Below, piece by piece: positions 1 through 6,943 of a stretch of 17,703 bases of DNA (its first letter is position 1; each line of letters starts with the position of its first letter). Origin of the DNA: Tenericutes bacterium ADurb.BinA155. GTDB lineage: Bacteria > Bacillota_I > Bacilli_A > RFN20 > CAG-826. Under the pieces are notes generated by a model, which was not told the DNA's origin, made no database searches, and saw only the letters and a program-made list of their open reading frames with translations. The position numbers were made by a program, and so were the translations under genes. The stretch spans positions 1 to 17,703 of the forward strand of contig MVZL01000010.1 of NCBI GenBank assembly GCA_002068375.1. The letters run 5' to 3'.

Positions 1-70
1 AACCCTTGCTCCCGGTTAAGAGACTACGAGCTTTCCAAGCCCGCCCCTTCGACCACTTGGGTATTCCTCC
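1..70 (-). tRNA. tRNA-Ser (anticodon GGA), 3' end cut by window edge
   Basis: Read on the minus strand, the 5' end is GGAGGAA (acceptor arm, 70-64). It is followed by the serine D-arm CCCAAGTGGTCGAAGGGG, an anticodon stem CGGGC/GCTCG and the loop TTGGAAA, giving anticodon GGA (reads UCC and UCU). A long variable arm follows, as expected for serine, and the sequence runs out in the T-arm at base 1. Twenty bases of the D-arm region (44-63) are identical to the second tRNA-Ser at 15032-15051. The acceptor 3' strand and CCA lie outside the window. Confidence 0.9.
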
Positions 71-96
71 ACACGTTTGGAAATGTGGCAAGCAAG

Positions 97-125
97 ATTA
101 TAAGTTAAGCGCTTAACATTGGCAA
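97..125 (-). promoter_or_regulatory. Promoter of tRNA-Ser(GGA)
   Basis: On the minus strand, TTGCCA (125-120) and TATAAT (102-97) are separated by 17 bases, a standard sigma-A spacing. The predicted start is near 90, about 20 nt before the mature tRNA 5' end. The spacer is almost filled by a perfect 14-bp palindrome (104-117). Confidence 0.65.
104..117. repeat. 14-bp palindrome inside tRNA-Ser promoter spacer
   Basis: GTTAAGCGCTTAAC is perfectly self-complementary. It lies between the -35 and -10 of the tRNA-Ser promoter and about 35 bases upstream of the rluA -10, so it could be an operator acting on either or both divergent units. No T-run follows it, so a terminator is unlikely. Confidence 0.6.
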
Positions 126-135
126 TCGAAGAATT

Positions 136-158
136 ATAGCCTAAGGCTATGCTATAAT
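136..158 (+). promoter_or_regulatory. Extended -10 promoter of rluA with abutting inverted repeat
   Basis: TGC-TATAAT (150-158) is a perfect extended -10. Its last base is 9 nt from the ATG at 168, so transcription should begin about 3 nt before the start codon. No recognisable -35 is present at 130-135. An inverted repeat ATAGCC-TAA-GGCTAT (136-150) fills the region just upstream and touches the TG of the extended element, a typical operator position. There is no Shine-Dalgarno sequence. Confidence 0.7.
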
Positions 159-167
159 CTTTCCGCC

Positions 168-1148
168 ATGATTGAAATCAAGATTGATAGCCTCTCGGAT
201 GGACAAAAAGCCGAGAAATTTGTGAAAAAGTACTTAAGTGACGCCCCATTAGGCTTCATTTACAAGTCCTTCCGGAAAAAAGACATCAAACTGAATGGGC
301 ACTGGATCCATAAAGATGCGGTGGTCCATACCGGCGATACCTTACGGATTTACGTGACGGACCAGCAGCTCGCCGACTTCAAGAAGCCGCGGGAAGTCAC
401 GAAGAAGGCCTTCCCGTATCAAATCGTCTACGAAGATCATAACGTCATCATCGTGAATAAGCCGAAAGGCTTGCTGGTCTATGGCGATGATAAAGGCGTC
501 CGGGCCACCTTAGGGAACGCGATCCTCGATTATCTTTACCTTAAAGGCGAATACGACCCCGCGAAGGCCGCCTTTACCCCCTCGCCCGCCCACCGGCTCG
601 ATCGCAATACCTCGGGCCTCGTCGTCTATGGGAAAACCGATGCCGCCCTTAAAGAGCTCACCGATCTTTTCAAGGAACGGACCGAGATCGAGAAGCGTTA
701 TCTTGCCTTGGTCGTGGGCTCGATCGATTCCGATGGCGAAGTGAATAAACCCCTGAAGAAATTCGAAGATTCGGGCTTGGTCAAGGTCTGCCCCTTAAGC
801 GAAGGGGGCAAAACCGCTTTGACCCGTTATCACGTTTTGAAGCATTATGGCGACTATACCTTGCTGGAGCTCGAACTCGTGACGGGCCGGACCCATCAGA
901 TCCGGGTCCATATGGCGGCGATCGGCCATCCGGTCGTGGGCGATGGCAAGTATGGCGACTTCCAGGATTGCCGGAAGGTTCGGGCCTTAACCGGGCTCGA
1001 TAGCCAGTTCTTACATGCCGCCAAACTTTCCTTCAAAGCCCCGGGAGGCGTTCTCGCCGCCTTAGATGGCAAGACCTTCGAGGCCCCATTGCCCGCCGCC
1101 TTAGAAGAGGTCTTAAAGAAACTAGGCAATCAAGGTACAATGGAGTAA
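168..1148 (+). CDS. RluA-family 23S rRNA pseudouridine synthase
   Basis: Converts specific uridines in rRNA to pseudouridine (RluA/RluC/RluD family). Residues about 11-63 look like an S4 RNA-binding domain. The catalytic core follows: PKGLLVY near 99-105, the signature HRLDRNTSG with catalytic Asp145, and RTHQIRVHMA at 241-250. At 326 aa the length is normal for an S4-containing RluC/RluD type. The exact target uridines cannot be read from sequence, so no specific symbol is given. The ATG at 168 is only 9 nt after a TATAAT box and has no Shine-Dalgarno. It is probably the first gene of an operon with the phosphohexomutase gene, which starts 19 nt after its stop. Confidence 0.93.
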   Translation: MIEIKIDSLSDGQKAEKFVKKYLSDAPLGFIYKSFRKKDIKLNGHWIHKDAVVHTGDTLRIYVTDQQLADFKKPREVTKKAFPYQIVYEDHNVIIVNKPKGLLVYGDDKGVRATLGNAILDYLYLKGEYDPAKAAFTPSPAHRLDRNTSGLVVYGKTDAALKELTDLFKERTEIEKRYLALVVGSIDSDGEVNKPLKKFEDSGLVKVCPLSEGGKTALTRYHVLKHYGDYTLLELELVTGRTHQIRVHMAAIGHPVVGDGKYGDFQDCRKVRALTGLDSQFLHAAKLSFKAPGGVLAALDGKTFEAPLPAALEEVLKKLGNQGTME

Positions 1149-1167
1149 CCGAAAAAGGAGTGATTCT

Positions 1168-1737
1168 ATGGATATCAATGCACGTTATGCCGAATGGGTC
1201 GATTCTTCGGTCGTTTCGGACAAAGACAAAGCCATTTTGAAGAAAATGGATCCCGAAGAGAAAGCGGACGCTTTCTTTAAAGATATCGAATTCGGAACCG
1301 CCGGGATGCGGGGCGTTTTAGGCCCCGGGACCAATCGGATGAACTCCTGGACCGTTCAAAAGGCCACGGTGGCTTTTGGGCAATATCTCCTCGAAAAATT
1401 CCCCGAAGCCAAATCGATGGGGGTTGCGATCAGCCACGATAACCGTCATCAATCGCGCGAATTCACGCTCGAATCCGCCCGGATTTTGAATGAGATGGGG
1501 ATCAAAGCCTACATTTTTGATTCGTTAAGGCCGACCCCAGAACTTTCCTACGCGGTCCGTTACGTCCACGCCTGCGGGGGCATCATGATCACCGCCTCCC
1601 ATAACCCGAAGCAATATAATGGCTACAAAGTCTACGATGAGACGGGATGCCAGCTCGTTCCGAGCAAGATCGAGCGGCTCTTGGAGCTCGTGGCGGTGTC
1701 CAAGTCCCTCAAGCCGAAACGAAGGGCGAAACCGTGA
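1168..1737 (+). pseudogene. pgcA: Phosphoglucomutase/phosphomannomutase, N-terminal part (frameshifted)
   Basis: First part of an alpha-D-phosphohexomutase (PgcA/PGM2-like), which interconverts hexose-1- and -6-phosphates to supply sugar nucleotides. FGTAGMRG lies at 42-49 and the phosphoserine loop TASHNP at 142-147, with catalytic Ser144. It starts after a strong Shine-Dalgarno AAGGAG (1155-1160) with 7-nt spacing, downstream of rluA. Homology stops near residue 175 (LLELVA). The rest, VSKSLKPKRRAKP, is an out-of-frame tail ending at a UGA (1735-1737). The remainder of the enzyme continues at once in the -1 frame (next entry). The shift must lie between 1641 and 1734. No X-XXY-YYZ slippery heptamer is present there, so a single-base deletion or an assembly error is more likely than programmed frameshifting. 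Confidence 0.85.
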
Positions 1738-2855
1738 CCTTCGACGAAGCGATCGACGACGATTACGTGAAAGCGGTCGAAGCGATCCAGATCAACCCGA
1801 ACCTCAAGAAGCAGGGCTTTAAGATCGTCTATTCGCCCCAGCACGGCACCTCCTACGAGAATGCGATGCGGGTCTTCAAAGACTGTGGTTACCAAGTGAT
1901 CCCGGTGATGAGCCAATGCACCCATGACCCCGATTTCAGTGGCACCCTCTCGCCCAATCCGGAAAATCCCGATGCCTATATCGAATCGATCAAGACCGCG
2001 AAAGCCAATAAGGCGAACCTGATTGTGATGACCGATCCCGATGGCGACCGGGTTGGCGTCGCTTATCTTTCGAGCAAAGGCACCTACGAACTCTTCACCG
2101 GGAACGAAAGCGCCGCCTTGCTTCTCGATTACATTCTTTCGGAGCGGAAGGCCCAAGGCACTTTGCCCGCGAATGGCGTCATGTATGACACGATCGTCAC
2201 CTCCTCGCTCGGCCGCGAAATCGCCGAGAGTTATGGCTTAAAAGTCGAATCGTTCCTGACCGGTTTCAAGTTTATCGGCGATCGGATCGCCCACTATGAA
2301 GCCTTAGGGAAAGGACCGACCTTCGTCTTTGGCTATGAAGAGAGCTATGGCTGCCTCATCGCCCCCTTCGTCCGCGATAAGGACGGGATCCAAGCGATCC
2401 TGCTCTATTGCGAGATGGCGTTATGGCACTTCTTGCGGAAAGAGCCGCTCGATGTCGCCTATGACCGCTTGATGCAGAAATACGGTTACCACGATGCGGT
2501 TTGCAATTCCGTCTATTTCGAGGGCCCGGAAGGCGCGGCCAATATGGCCAAGATCATGGAAAACCTCCACGATCATCCTTTGCGGCAAATCGCCGGAGTC
2601 CCGGTCGATGAAGTTTATGACTATGGGAAGCAGCTTCACTACAAGGATGGCGAGACCACCCCGATCGATCTTCCGAAATCGGAAGTCGTGAAGTTCGTTC
2701 TCGACGATAAATCCACGATCACGGTCCGCCCGAGCGGAACCGAGCCGAAGTGCAAATTCTATATCGAGTCGGTCAGTAGCGAGAAGGCCGGCTTAAAAGA
2801 AAAGACCGAGAATTTCTATCGGTCGCTTCTTCACGATTTGAAGATCAAAGGCTAA
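1647..2855 (+). pseudogene. pgcA: Phosphoglucomutase/phosphomannomutase, C-terminal part (frameshifted)
   Basis: The rest of the phosphohexomutase, in the -1 frame relative to the upstream part. The ATG at 1647 is just the first one in this frame; the first 20 or so residues are probably not native. Real homology begins about at ETKGETVTF (residue 24 on). Visible motifs are the metal loop DPDGDR (130-135), the sugar-binding loop GYEESYG (229-235) and the phosphate-binding RPSGTEPK (361-368). Joined to the first part this gives about 560 aa, the usual PgcA size, with nothing missing except one base at the junction. The stop UAA (2853-2855) overlaps the stop of the opposing HAD gene. Confidence 0.85.
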
Positions 2856-3652
2856 AGCAAATCCGCGAGCATCAGGGCAACGCCATTCTGGTTGTTGCCC
2901 TTTTTCGTTTGGGGATAGCGGGCCTTTAGGGCCGCGCTTTTGCAGTTCTTCATACAATAGGCCTTGGCGGCTAAAGCGAGCATCCCGCCATCGTTATCGG
3001 CATCGCCAAAGGCAATCACGTCTTCCTTTTTTAGGCCATAGTGTTCAATCACAGAGGCTAAAGCGTCGCCCTTCGTTGCCCCTTCGCAGGCGAGTTCCGA
3101 GTAAAGCGAAGCGGTCCAGTGGTGGAGATTGATTCCCTGCTCCTTATAGGGGGCGAGAACGTCTTGGACGAAGCTATCGTAGCGGTGGACATTCTTCATG
3201 ATGCAGGTCATCGGATCGCAGTTCAGGATCTTTTCGATATCGCCGAGATTCACTTTCATCCCGGTATACCAAAAGAAATGATCAAGGTAGGAATCGCGGC
3301 GGTTGATGTAGACCTCGCTATTGGACTCGCACATGAACGAGGTGACCTTCCCCTGAAGTTTGTTGTAGATGTCTTTGATCGCGTTTTCGGGAAAAGAGAA
3401 GACCCGGGGAGTGAAACTGGGGTCGTTCGGATCGAAAGTGAATGCCCCGTTATAGCAGATGGCGGGACCCTGGCAATGGAGGCGCCGATAGAACTCCTCC
3501 ATGCTCCGCCAAGGCCGGCCCGAGGCGAGGACAATCAGATAACCTTGCTCATTTAAGCTCGCCAAATAACTTTCGGTCAAAGGCAAAAGACGGGAATCGT
3601 CGCTCAGAAGCGTCCCATCCAAATCAATCGCGATCAGTTTCTTAATGTTCAT
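2852..3652 (-). CDS. Cof-type HAD-IIB phosphatase
   Basis: Cytoplasmic haloacid-dehalogenase-superfamily phosphatase of the Cof/YidA type, usually acting on sugar phosphates or flavin nucleotides. At 266 aa it has the family's normal length. Motif I is DLDGT (nucleophile Asp10, acid Asp12), motif II is ASGRPW, motif III is the lysine in ATKGDAL, and motif IV is FGDADND. The middle part is the C2B cap. Its ATG overlaps the trpS 3' end by 11 bases, so the two are co-transcribed and probably translationally coupled. Its stop (CTA on plus, 2852-2854) overlaps that of pgcA tail-to-tail. The substrate cannot be predicted. Confidence 0.92.
   Translation of the reverse strand: MNIKKLIAIDLDGTLLSDDSRLLPLTESYLASLNEQGYLIVLASGRPWRSMEEFYRRLHCQGPAICYNGAFTFDPNDPSFTPRVFSFPENAIKDIYNKLQGKVTSFMCESNSEVYINRRDSYLDHFFWYTGMKVNLGDIEKILNCDPMTCIMKNVHRYDSFVQDVLAPYKEQGINLHHWTASLYSELACEGATKGDALASVIEHYGLKKEDVIAFGDADNDGGMLALAAKAYCMKNCKSAALKARYPQTKKGNNQNGVALMLADLL
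2874..2905 (+). terminator. Intrinsic terminator for pgcA, inside the antisense HAD gene
   Basis: AGGGCAAC (2874-2881) pairs with GTTGCCCT (2894-2901) around a 12-nt loop, followed by TTTTT from 2901. It lies 19 nt after the pgcA stop and points the right way to end that transcript. It is wholly inside the 3' coding end of the opposite-strand phosphatase, where it encodes the KKGNNQNGVAL segment. Confidence 0.65.
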
Positions 3653-4634
3653 CGATATCGAGGAGACCCACGGCGTTTTGGACGCGCTTTAAGGTCGCGT
3701 TGGCGATCAGGCTGGCCTTCTTCGCCCCGGCCCGCAAGACTTCGAGATAGCTCTTATCGGCGATGATCTGCTCATAGCGGGCCTTAAACGGCGTCATTTC
3801 ATCGATGACGGCATCGGCAACTTCCTTCTTAAAGTCGCCATAGCGGTAGCCCTTGAAGTGGGCTTCGGCCGTCGGGATGTCGATCTCCTTTAAGGAAGCG
3901 TAGATCGTGAGCAGGTTGGAAATGCCGGGCTTATTCTCGGGATCGTATTTGACTTCGCTGCCGGAATCGGTGACCGCGGACATGATCTTTTTCCGCATCG
4001 AATCGAGCGGTTCTTTTAAGAAGATGTCGCCTTTCGGATCGCTCTTTGACATTTTGACCGAAGGATCGGTGAGCGACATGATCCGAGCGCCCACTTTATT
4101 CACTTGGTAATTGGGCAAAGTCAGGATCTTGCCATAACGCTTATTCATCCGGTTCACGAGGTCACGGGTGAGCTCAACGTGTTGGATTTGGTCTTCGCCA
4201 ACCGGGACGATGTCCGCATCATAAAGGACGATATCGGCCGCCATTAAGACCGGGTAAGCGAATAAGCCTAAACCGATGGCCGATTCTTGCATTTTCGCCG
4301 ATTTCTCTTTGAACTGGGTCATCCGAGAGAGCTCGCCCATATAAAGGTAGTTTTGAACGATCGCGTTTAACTCCGCGTGGGCGGGAACGCTGCTCTGGGT
4401 AAAGATCGTGCATTTTATGGGATCGAGACCCGAAGCCAAATAGAACGCGGCGACGTCGCGGGTATTGTCGTTAAGGAACTTCGGATCGATCGGGAGGGTG
4501 AGCGCATGTAAATCCGCGATAAAGATATACACGTCCCCGCTGTCTTGGAAATCCTTGAAATGCTTCAAAGCCCCAATGTAATTGCCGAGGGTCAAATTTC
4601 CGGTCGGTTTAATTCCTGATAAGATTCTTTTCAT
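3642..4634 (-). CDS. trpS: Tryptophan-tRNA ligase
   Basis: Class I aminoacyl-tRNA synthetase that charges tRNA-Trp in the cytoplasm. The HIGH-equivalent TLGNYIG is at 15-21, the tryptophan-pocket segment PVGEDQ at 144-149 and KMSKSDP at 194-200. The length of 330 aa matches bacterial TrpRS. The start is supported by AAAGGA with 7-nt spacing (4647-4642) and a sigma-A promoter at 4658-4686. The predicted leader is about 16 nt, so no T-box fits between promoter and start. It heads an operon with the HAD phosphatase. Confidence 0.97.
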   Translation of the reverse strand: MKRILSGIKPTGNLTLGNYIGALKHFKDFQDSGDVYIFIADLHALTLPIDPKFLNDNTRDVAAFYLASGLDPIKCTIFTQSSVPAHAELNAIVQNYLYMGELSRMTQFKEKSAKMQESAIGLGLFAYPVLMAADIVLYDADIVPVGEDQIQHVELTRDLVNRMNKRYGKILTLPNYQVNKVGARIMSLTDPSVKMSKSDPKGDIFLKEPLDSMRKKIMSAVTDSGSEVKYDPENKPGISNLLTIYASLKEIDIPTAEAHFKGYRYGDFKKEVADAVIDEMTPFKARYEQIIADKSYLEVLRAGAKKASLIANATLKRVQNAVGLLDIDEH

Positions 4635-4657
4635 AGTGCGATCCTTTCGTCCGAATC

Positions 4658-4686
4658 ATTATAAGCGCGGCTTGATAGTCAATCAA
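4658..4686 (-). promoter_or_regulatory. Sigma-A promoter and Shine-Dalgarno of trpS
   Basis: On the minus strand TTGATT (4686-4681) and TATAAT (4663-4658) are 17 bases apart. The predicted start is near 4651, leaving a 16-nt leader that contains the Shine-Dalgarno AAAGGA. This contrasts with the near-leaderless genes of the window, which lack both -35 and Shine-Dalgarno. Confidence 0.75.
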
Positions 4687-4712
4687 TTTAAGGTCGAAGA
4701 ATTTGACGGCGA

Positions 4713-4721
4713 TGCTATACT
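4713..4721 (+). promoter_or_regulatory. Extended -10 promoter of spx
   Basis: TGC-TATACT lies 17 nt before the spx ATG at 4739, predicting a leader of about 11 nt with no Shine-Dalgarno. No -35 at the standard distance is visible. A second ATG at 4726 is out of frame and not used for a recognisable protein. Confidence 0.65.
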
Positions 4722-4738
4722 ACCTATGGTAAAAAATT

Positions 4739-5176
4739 ATGATCAAGATTTATACCTCTCCGTCCTGCAGCTCCTGCCGCAAAGTGAAAAAGTGGTTCGA
4801 CGATAACAAAATCCCCTACGAGTCGAAGAATATTTTCGGACCGACCTTGAGCGTTGATGACCTGAAGGAAGTCCTTCAAAAGACCGAAAACGGGACCGAC
4901 GACATCATTTCGCCCCGAAGCAAAATCGTGCAAGAACAGCATATCGATTTCGACGAGATGACGATTTCGCAACTGATCGAATTTATCCGGAAGAACCCGA
5001 GCGTGTTGAAGCGCCCGATCATCGTTGATGACCATCGGGTCCAGGTCGGCTATAACGAAGAAGAGATCCGGACCTTCATCCCGCGGGCCCGCCGCTACGC
5101 CGAAAGCCAATGCTCGCCGGAGAATTGCGAGAACTGGGATCGCTGTGATGTCGCGAAGAACTCGGACCCGAGGTAA
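4739..5176 (+). CDS. spx: Spx-family transcriptional regulator with cysteine-containing tail
   Basis: Spx binds the RNA polymerase alpha C-terminal domain and controls thiol/oxidative stress genes in Bacilli. TSPSCSSCRK with the redox switch Cys10-x-x-Cys13 opens the protein. GTDDIISPRSK (52-62, Gly52 and Arg60), KRPIIVDD (91-98, Arg92) and VGYNEEEIRTFIPR (103-116) match Bacillus Spx closely, which separates it from ArsC. It is 145 aa, longer than the 131 aa of B. subtilis. The extra C-terminus carries Cys125, Cys130 and Cys136, which I have not seen in classical Spx. The start is near-leaderless. A membrane protein gene begins 2 nt after its stop. Confidence 0.93.
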   Translation: MIKIYTSPSCSSCRKVKKWFDDNKIPYESKNIFGPTLSVDDLKEVLQKTENGTDDIISPRSKIVQEQHIDFDEMTISQLIEFIRKNPSVLKRPIIVDDHRVQVGYNEEEIRTFIPRARRYAESQCSPENCENWDRCDVAKNSDPR

Positions 5177-5178
5177 TT

Positions 5179-5904
5179 ATGGGAAAGAAAAAGCTCTTCG
5201 GGAATTATGGGTTCATCGCGTTCTTGATTTTGGCGTTCCTTTCTTTTGGCGCCGCGACCTATCTTTCGATCCGCTACACGACCGCCAGCACGCTTTCAAT
5301 CCGCTATGTGCCTGATTTCTACCATGATATCTCCGGCGCGTTTGCGAACGCCCCCTGGGCTTCTCTCGTCTATGTGATCATCCTCATCAATACGTTCATT
5401 TTCTTCTTCCTTTGCGTGAGCGCACTCGTGAGCCGGATCGCGAAGAAAGAAAGCATCTCCTTACTCACCGCCTTATGCGCGAACACCTTTGTTCTCGTGA
5501 GTCTCGTCTTTGTCTTCCTCTACACTTTGGAATACTACAGGGGCTTCGATGGCACCAATTCGACCGAGCTCCTCGCTCTTGAAAGCGCGGGCTTCCCGGC
5601 CTTAGGCTGCTTAGCGAGCTATGTCGCGATTCCGCTTTCGTATAAGAAGCGGGGGACGATGCTTCCCTTCTGGTTCGCCTTTGCCGCCACGGCCTTAGCG
5701 ATCGCGGGGATCGTGACCTTCTGCTTCGCCGAGCCTTCGCTTTGGAAGGGATATAATCCGACCGACCTCTACTTCACGTATATGACTCTCCTCGTCGTGG
5801 CTGGGGCCTTATTCACTTCGATTGCGAATATCTTCTTAACGATCGGTGCCTATTCCCCGGTTCCGGATGAAGGGGAAGATGACGACGAAGACGAAGGCAA
5901 CTAA
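5179..5904 (+). CDS. Polytopic membrane protein of unknown function
   Basis: I do not recognise a family. The 241-aa protein has about six hydrophobic segments (roughly 10-30, 60-83, 95-118, 137-156, 160-184 and 198-223), separated by short charged loops. A strongly acidic C-terminal tail (DEGEDDDEDEGN) is probably cytoplasmic. The ATG follows spx by 2 nt and has a GAGGT Shine-Dalgarno in the spx 3' end, so it should be co-translated with Spx. This hints at a stress- or redox-linked envelope role, but that is inference from position only. Confidence 0.8.
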   Translation: MGKKKLFGNYGFIAFLILAFLSFGAATYLSIRYTTASTLSIRYVPDFYHDISGAFANAPWASLVYVIILINTFIFFFLCVSALVSRIAKKESISLLTALCANTFVLVSLVFVFLYTLEYYRGFDGTNSTELLALESAGFPALGCLASYVAIPLSYKKRGTMLPFWFAFAATALAIAGIVTFCFAEPSLWKGYNPTDLYFTYMTLLVVAGALFTSIANIFLTIGAYSPVPDEGEDDDEDEGN

Positions 5905-5919
5905 GCCTCGCAAGAATAC

Positions 5920-5949
5920 AAAAAGGACGGATGCGAATCCGTCCTTTTT
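5920..5949. terminator. Bidirectional intrinsic terminator
   Basis: A 13-bp perfect stem (5920-5932 with 5937-5949) closes a GCGA tetraloop of the GNRA type. It has A-run and T-run flanks, so it works in both directions. It sits between the convergent stops of the membrane protein gene (5904) and the CYTH gene (5965). Confidence 0.92.
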
Positions 5950-5964
5950 AAGTTCAGGGGGTCC

Positions 5965-6537
5965 TTATTTTCCAATCGCGGCCATCGCGCGGCGAACCTT
6001 GGTGGCTTTATTGAAGACGCAGGGGATGCCCTTATCGTCGAGCAGCTTCTTCAGAATCTCTTCCGAGCCCTGCATGTTGTTGTATTCGAATTCTACTTCG
6101 TAATCGATTTGGCCCGAGTAGTGGTTGCGGTCGATGCTGAGGAGCCCGCCTTCATAATCGACGTCGATACGGTCGGTTGTTAAGGAGGTCAAAATCTTTA
6201 AGCTCTTGAGATCGATATCGAGCATCGTGAGGAATCGGGCGGTGTCGCCTTTCGGGAAGATGTTTTGTTCCTTATAGGCTTTGAACATTTCTTCGGTGAT
6301 ATTCTCGTTCTTCTCGAGAAGCCCTTGGCTAAGCGGGGTCTTGAGGGTCAACTCGTAATGGCCTTCTTTTTCCCGGATCCGTAAGGCGATGCCTTCTTTT
6401 GAAAGGATCCGATCTTCGGAATCGATGTAATAGTTGGTTTGGGTGTAACGCGGTTCTTCTCGGAAGGAATGGGCGAGTTTCTCGTAGTCTTCTTTCTGCA
6501 AAAGGACTTTGGCTTCAATTTCAATGGCGTTTGACAT
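5965..6537 (-). CDS. CYTH domain protein (YjbK-like, triphosphate-binding)
   Basis: CYTH proteins form an eight-stranded tunnel that binds triphosphates with metal ions; members include thiamine triphosphatases, adenylate cyclases and polyphosphate enzymes. The hallmark ExExK is at Glu6-Glu8-Lys10. Further conserved strands are TNYYIDSED, ALRIREKEG, ELTLKTP and IDYEVEFEY near the C-terminus. The 190-aa length fits the YjbK group of Firmicutes. A good Shine-Dalgarno GGAGGA (6551-6546) lies 8 nt before the ATG. It stands alone and is divergent from the EIIB-like gene. The substrate is not predictable. Confidence 0.9.
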   Translation of the reverse strand: MSNAIEIEAKVLLQKEDYEKLAHSFREEPRYTQTNYYIDSEDRILSKEGIALRIREKEGHYELTLKTPLSQGLLEKNENITEEMFKAYKEQNIFPKGDTARFLTMLDIDLKSLKILTSLTTDRIDVDYEGGLLSIDRNHYSGQIDYEVEFEYNNMQGSEEILKKLLDDKGIPCVFNKATKVRRAMAAIGK

Positions 6538-6557
6538 GCTAGGCTTCCTCCGCTTAG

Positions 6558-6567
6558 TGGTATTATA
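6558..6567. promoter_or_regulatory. Overlapping divergent promoters of CYTH gene and EIIB-like gene
   Basis: On plus, TGG-TATTAT (6558-6566) is an extended -10 that leaves a leader of about 8 nt without Shine-Dalgarno before the ATG at 6581. On minus, TATAAT (6567-6562) uses almost the same base pairs, with a predicted start near 6555. It leaves a leader of about 17 nt containing GGAGGA before the ATG at 6537. The two -10 elements cannot be occupied at once. Confidence 0.65.
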
Positions 6568-6580
6568 ACTCTACAATCAA

Positions 6581-6943
6581 ATGGATAACCAATTTAACGA
6601 ATTCCTAAAAAGCAACTCTTGGTGGATTGCCCTCATCTTCGTCGGGCTGATCGTGATCGCGATCCTCGCGATTTATCTTTCCGGCTTAAAAGGCAAAAAA
6701 GAAAAAATCCCGGCCAAGGTCATCGATAAGAACGCTTATTTGCTGGCCTTAGGCGGCAGCGAGAACGTGATCTCAAAGAAGCTGATGGGTTCGCGGATCG
6801 TTTTGGTCTTAAAGGATTATCAGAAAATCGATCAAGCCAAATTAAAAGAGGCCGGGGTCGATTCCTTTATTGAGATGTCGGACCGCCTCACCTTGGTGAT
6901 CAAGGAAGATGCGGATAAGGTCTACGAGACGATCTTCGGTTAA
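6581..6943 (+). CDS. Membrane-anchored PTS EIIB-like domain lacking the active cysteine
   Basis: A single transmembrane helix (about 14-34) is followed by a small domain resembling the EIIB domain of glucose-type PTS transporters. LLALGGSENVISKKLMGSRIV (split at 54-61 and 62-74) lines up with the EIIB pattern GGKENI...DACITRLRV, and KIDQAKLKEAGVDSF with KVDQAGLKKLGAAGV. The phosphorylated cysteine of true EIIB is replaced (Met69 by my alignment), while the nearby Arg72 is kept. No EIIC or EIIA is attached or adjacent. It is therefore probably not a phosphocarrier but a structural, sensory or regulatory derivative. The ATG is near-leaderless. The stop UAA overlaps the maf stop. Confidence 0.7.
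   Translation: MDNQFNEFLKSNSWWIALIFVGLIVIAILAIYLSGLKGKKEKIPAKVIDKNAYLLALGGSENVISKKLMGSRIVLVLKDYQKIDQAKLKEAGVDSFIEMSDRLTLVIKEDADKVYETIFG

Noticed and set aside
1641..1734. Programmed -1 frameshifting in pgcA
   Set aside because: None of the zero-frame codons in the overlap forms an X-XXY-YYZ slippery heptamer, and the enzyme family is not known to use recoding. Kept as an ordinary frameshift or assembly error.
4635..4660. T-box riboswitch upstream of trpS
   Set aside because: The promoter sits only about 24 nt before the ATG, leaving no room for a T-box leader.
4582..4806. 74-aa reading frame over the trpS/spx intergenic region
   Set aside because: It runs antisense to the trpS 5' end, through the promoters and out of frame into spx, with no recognisable protein features.
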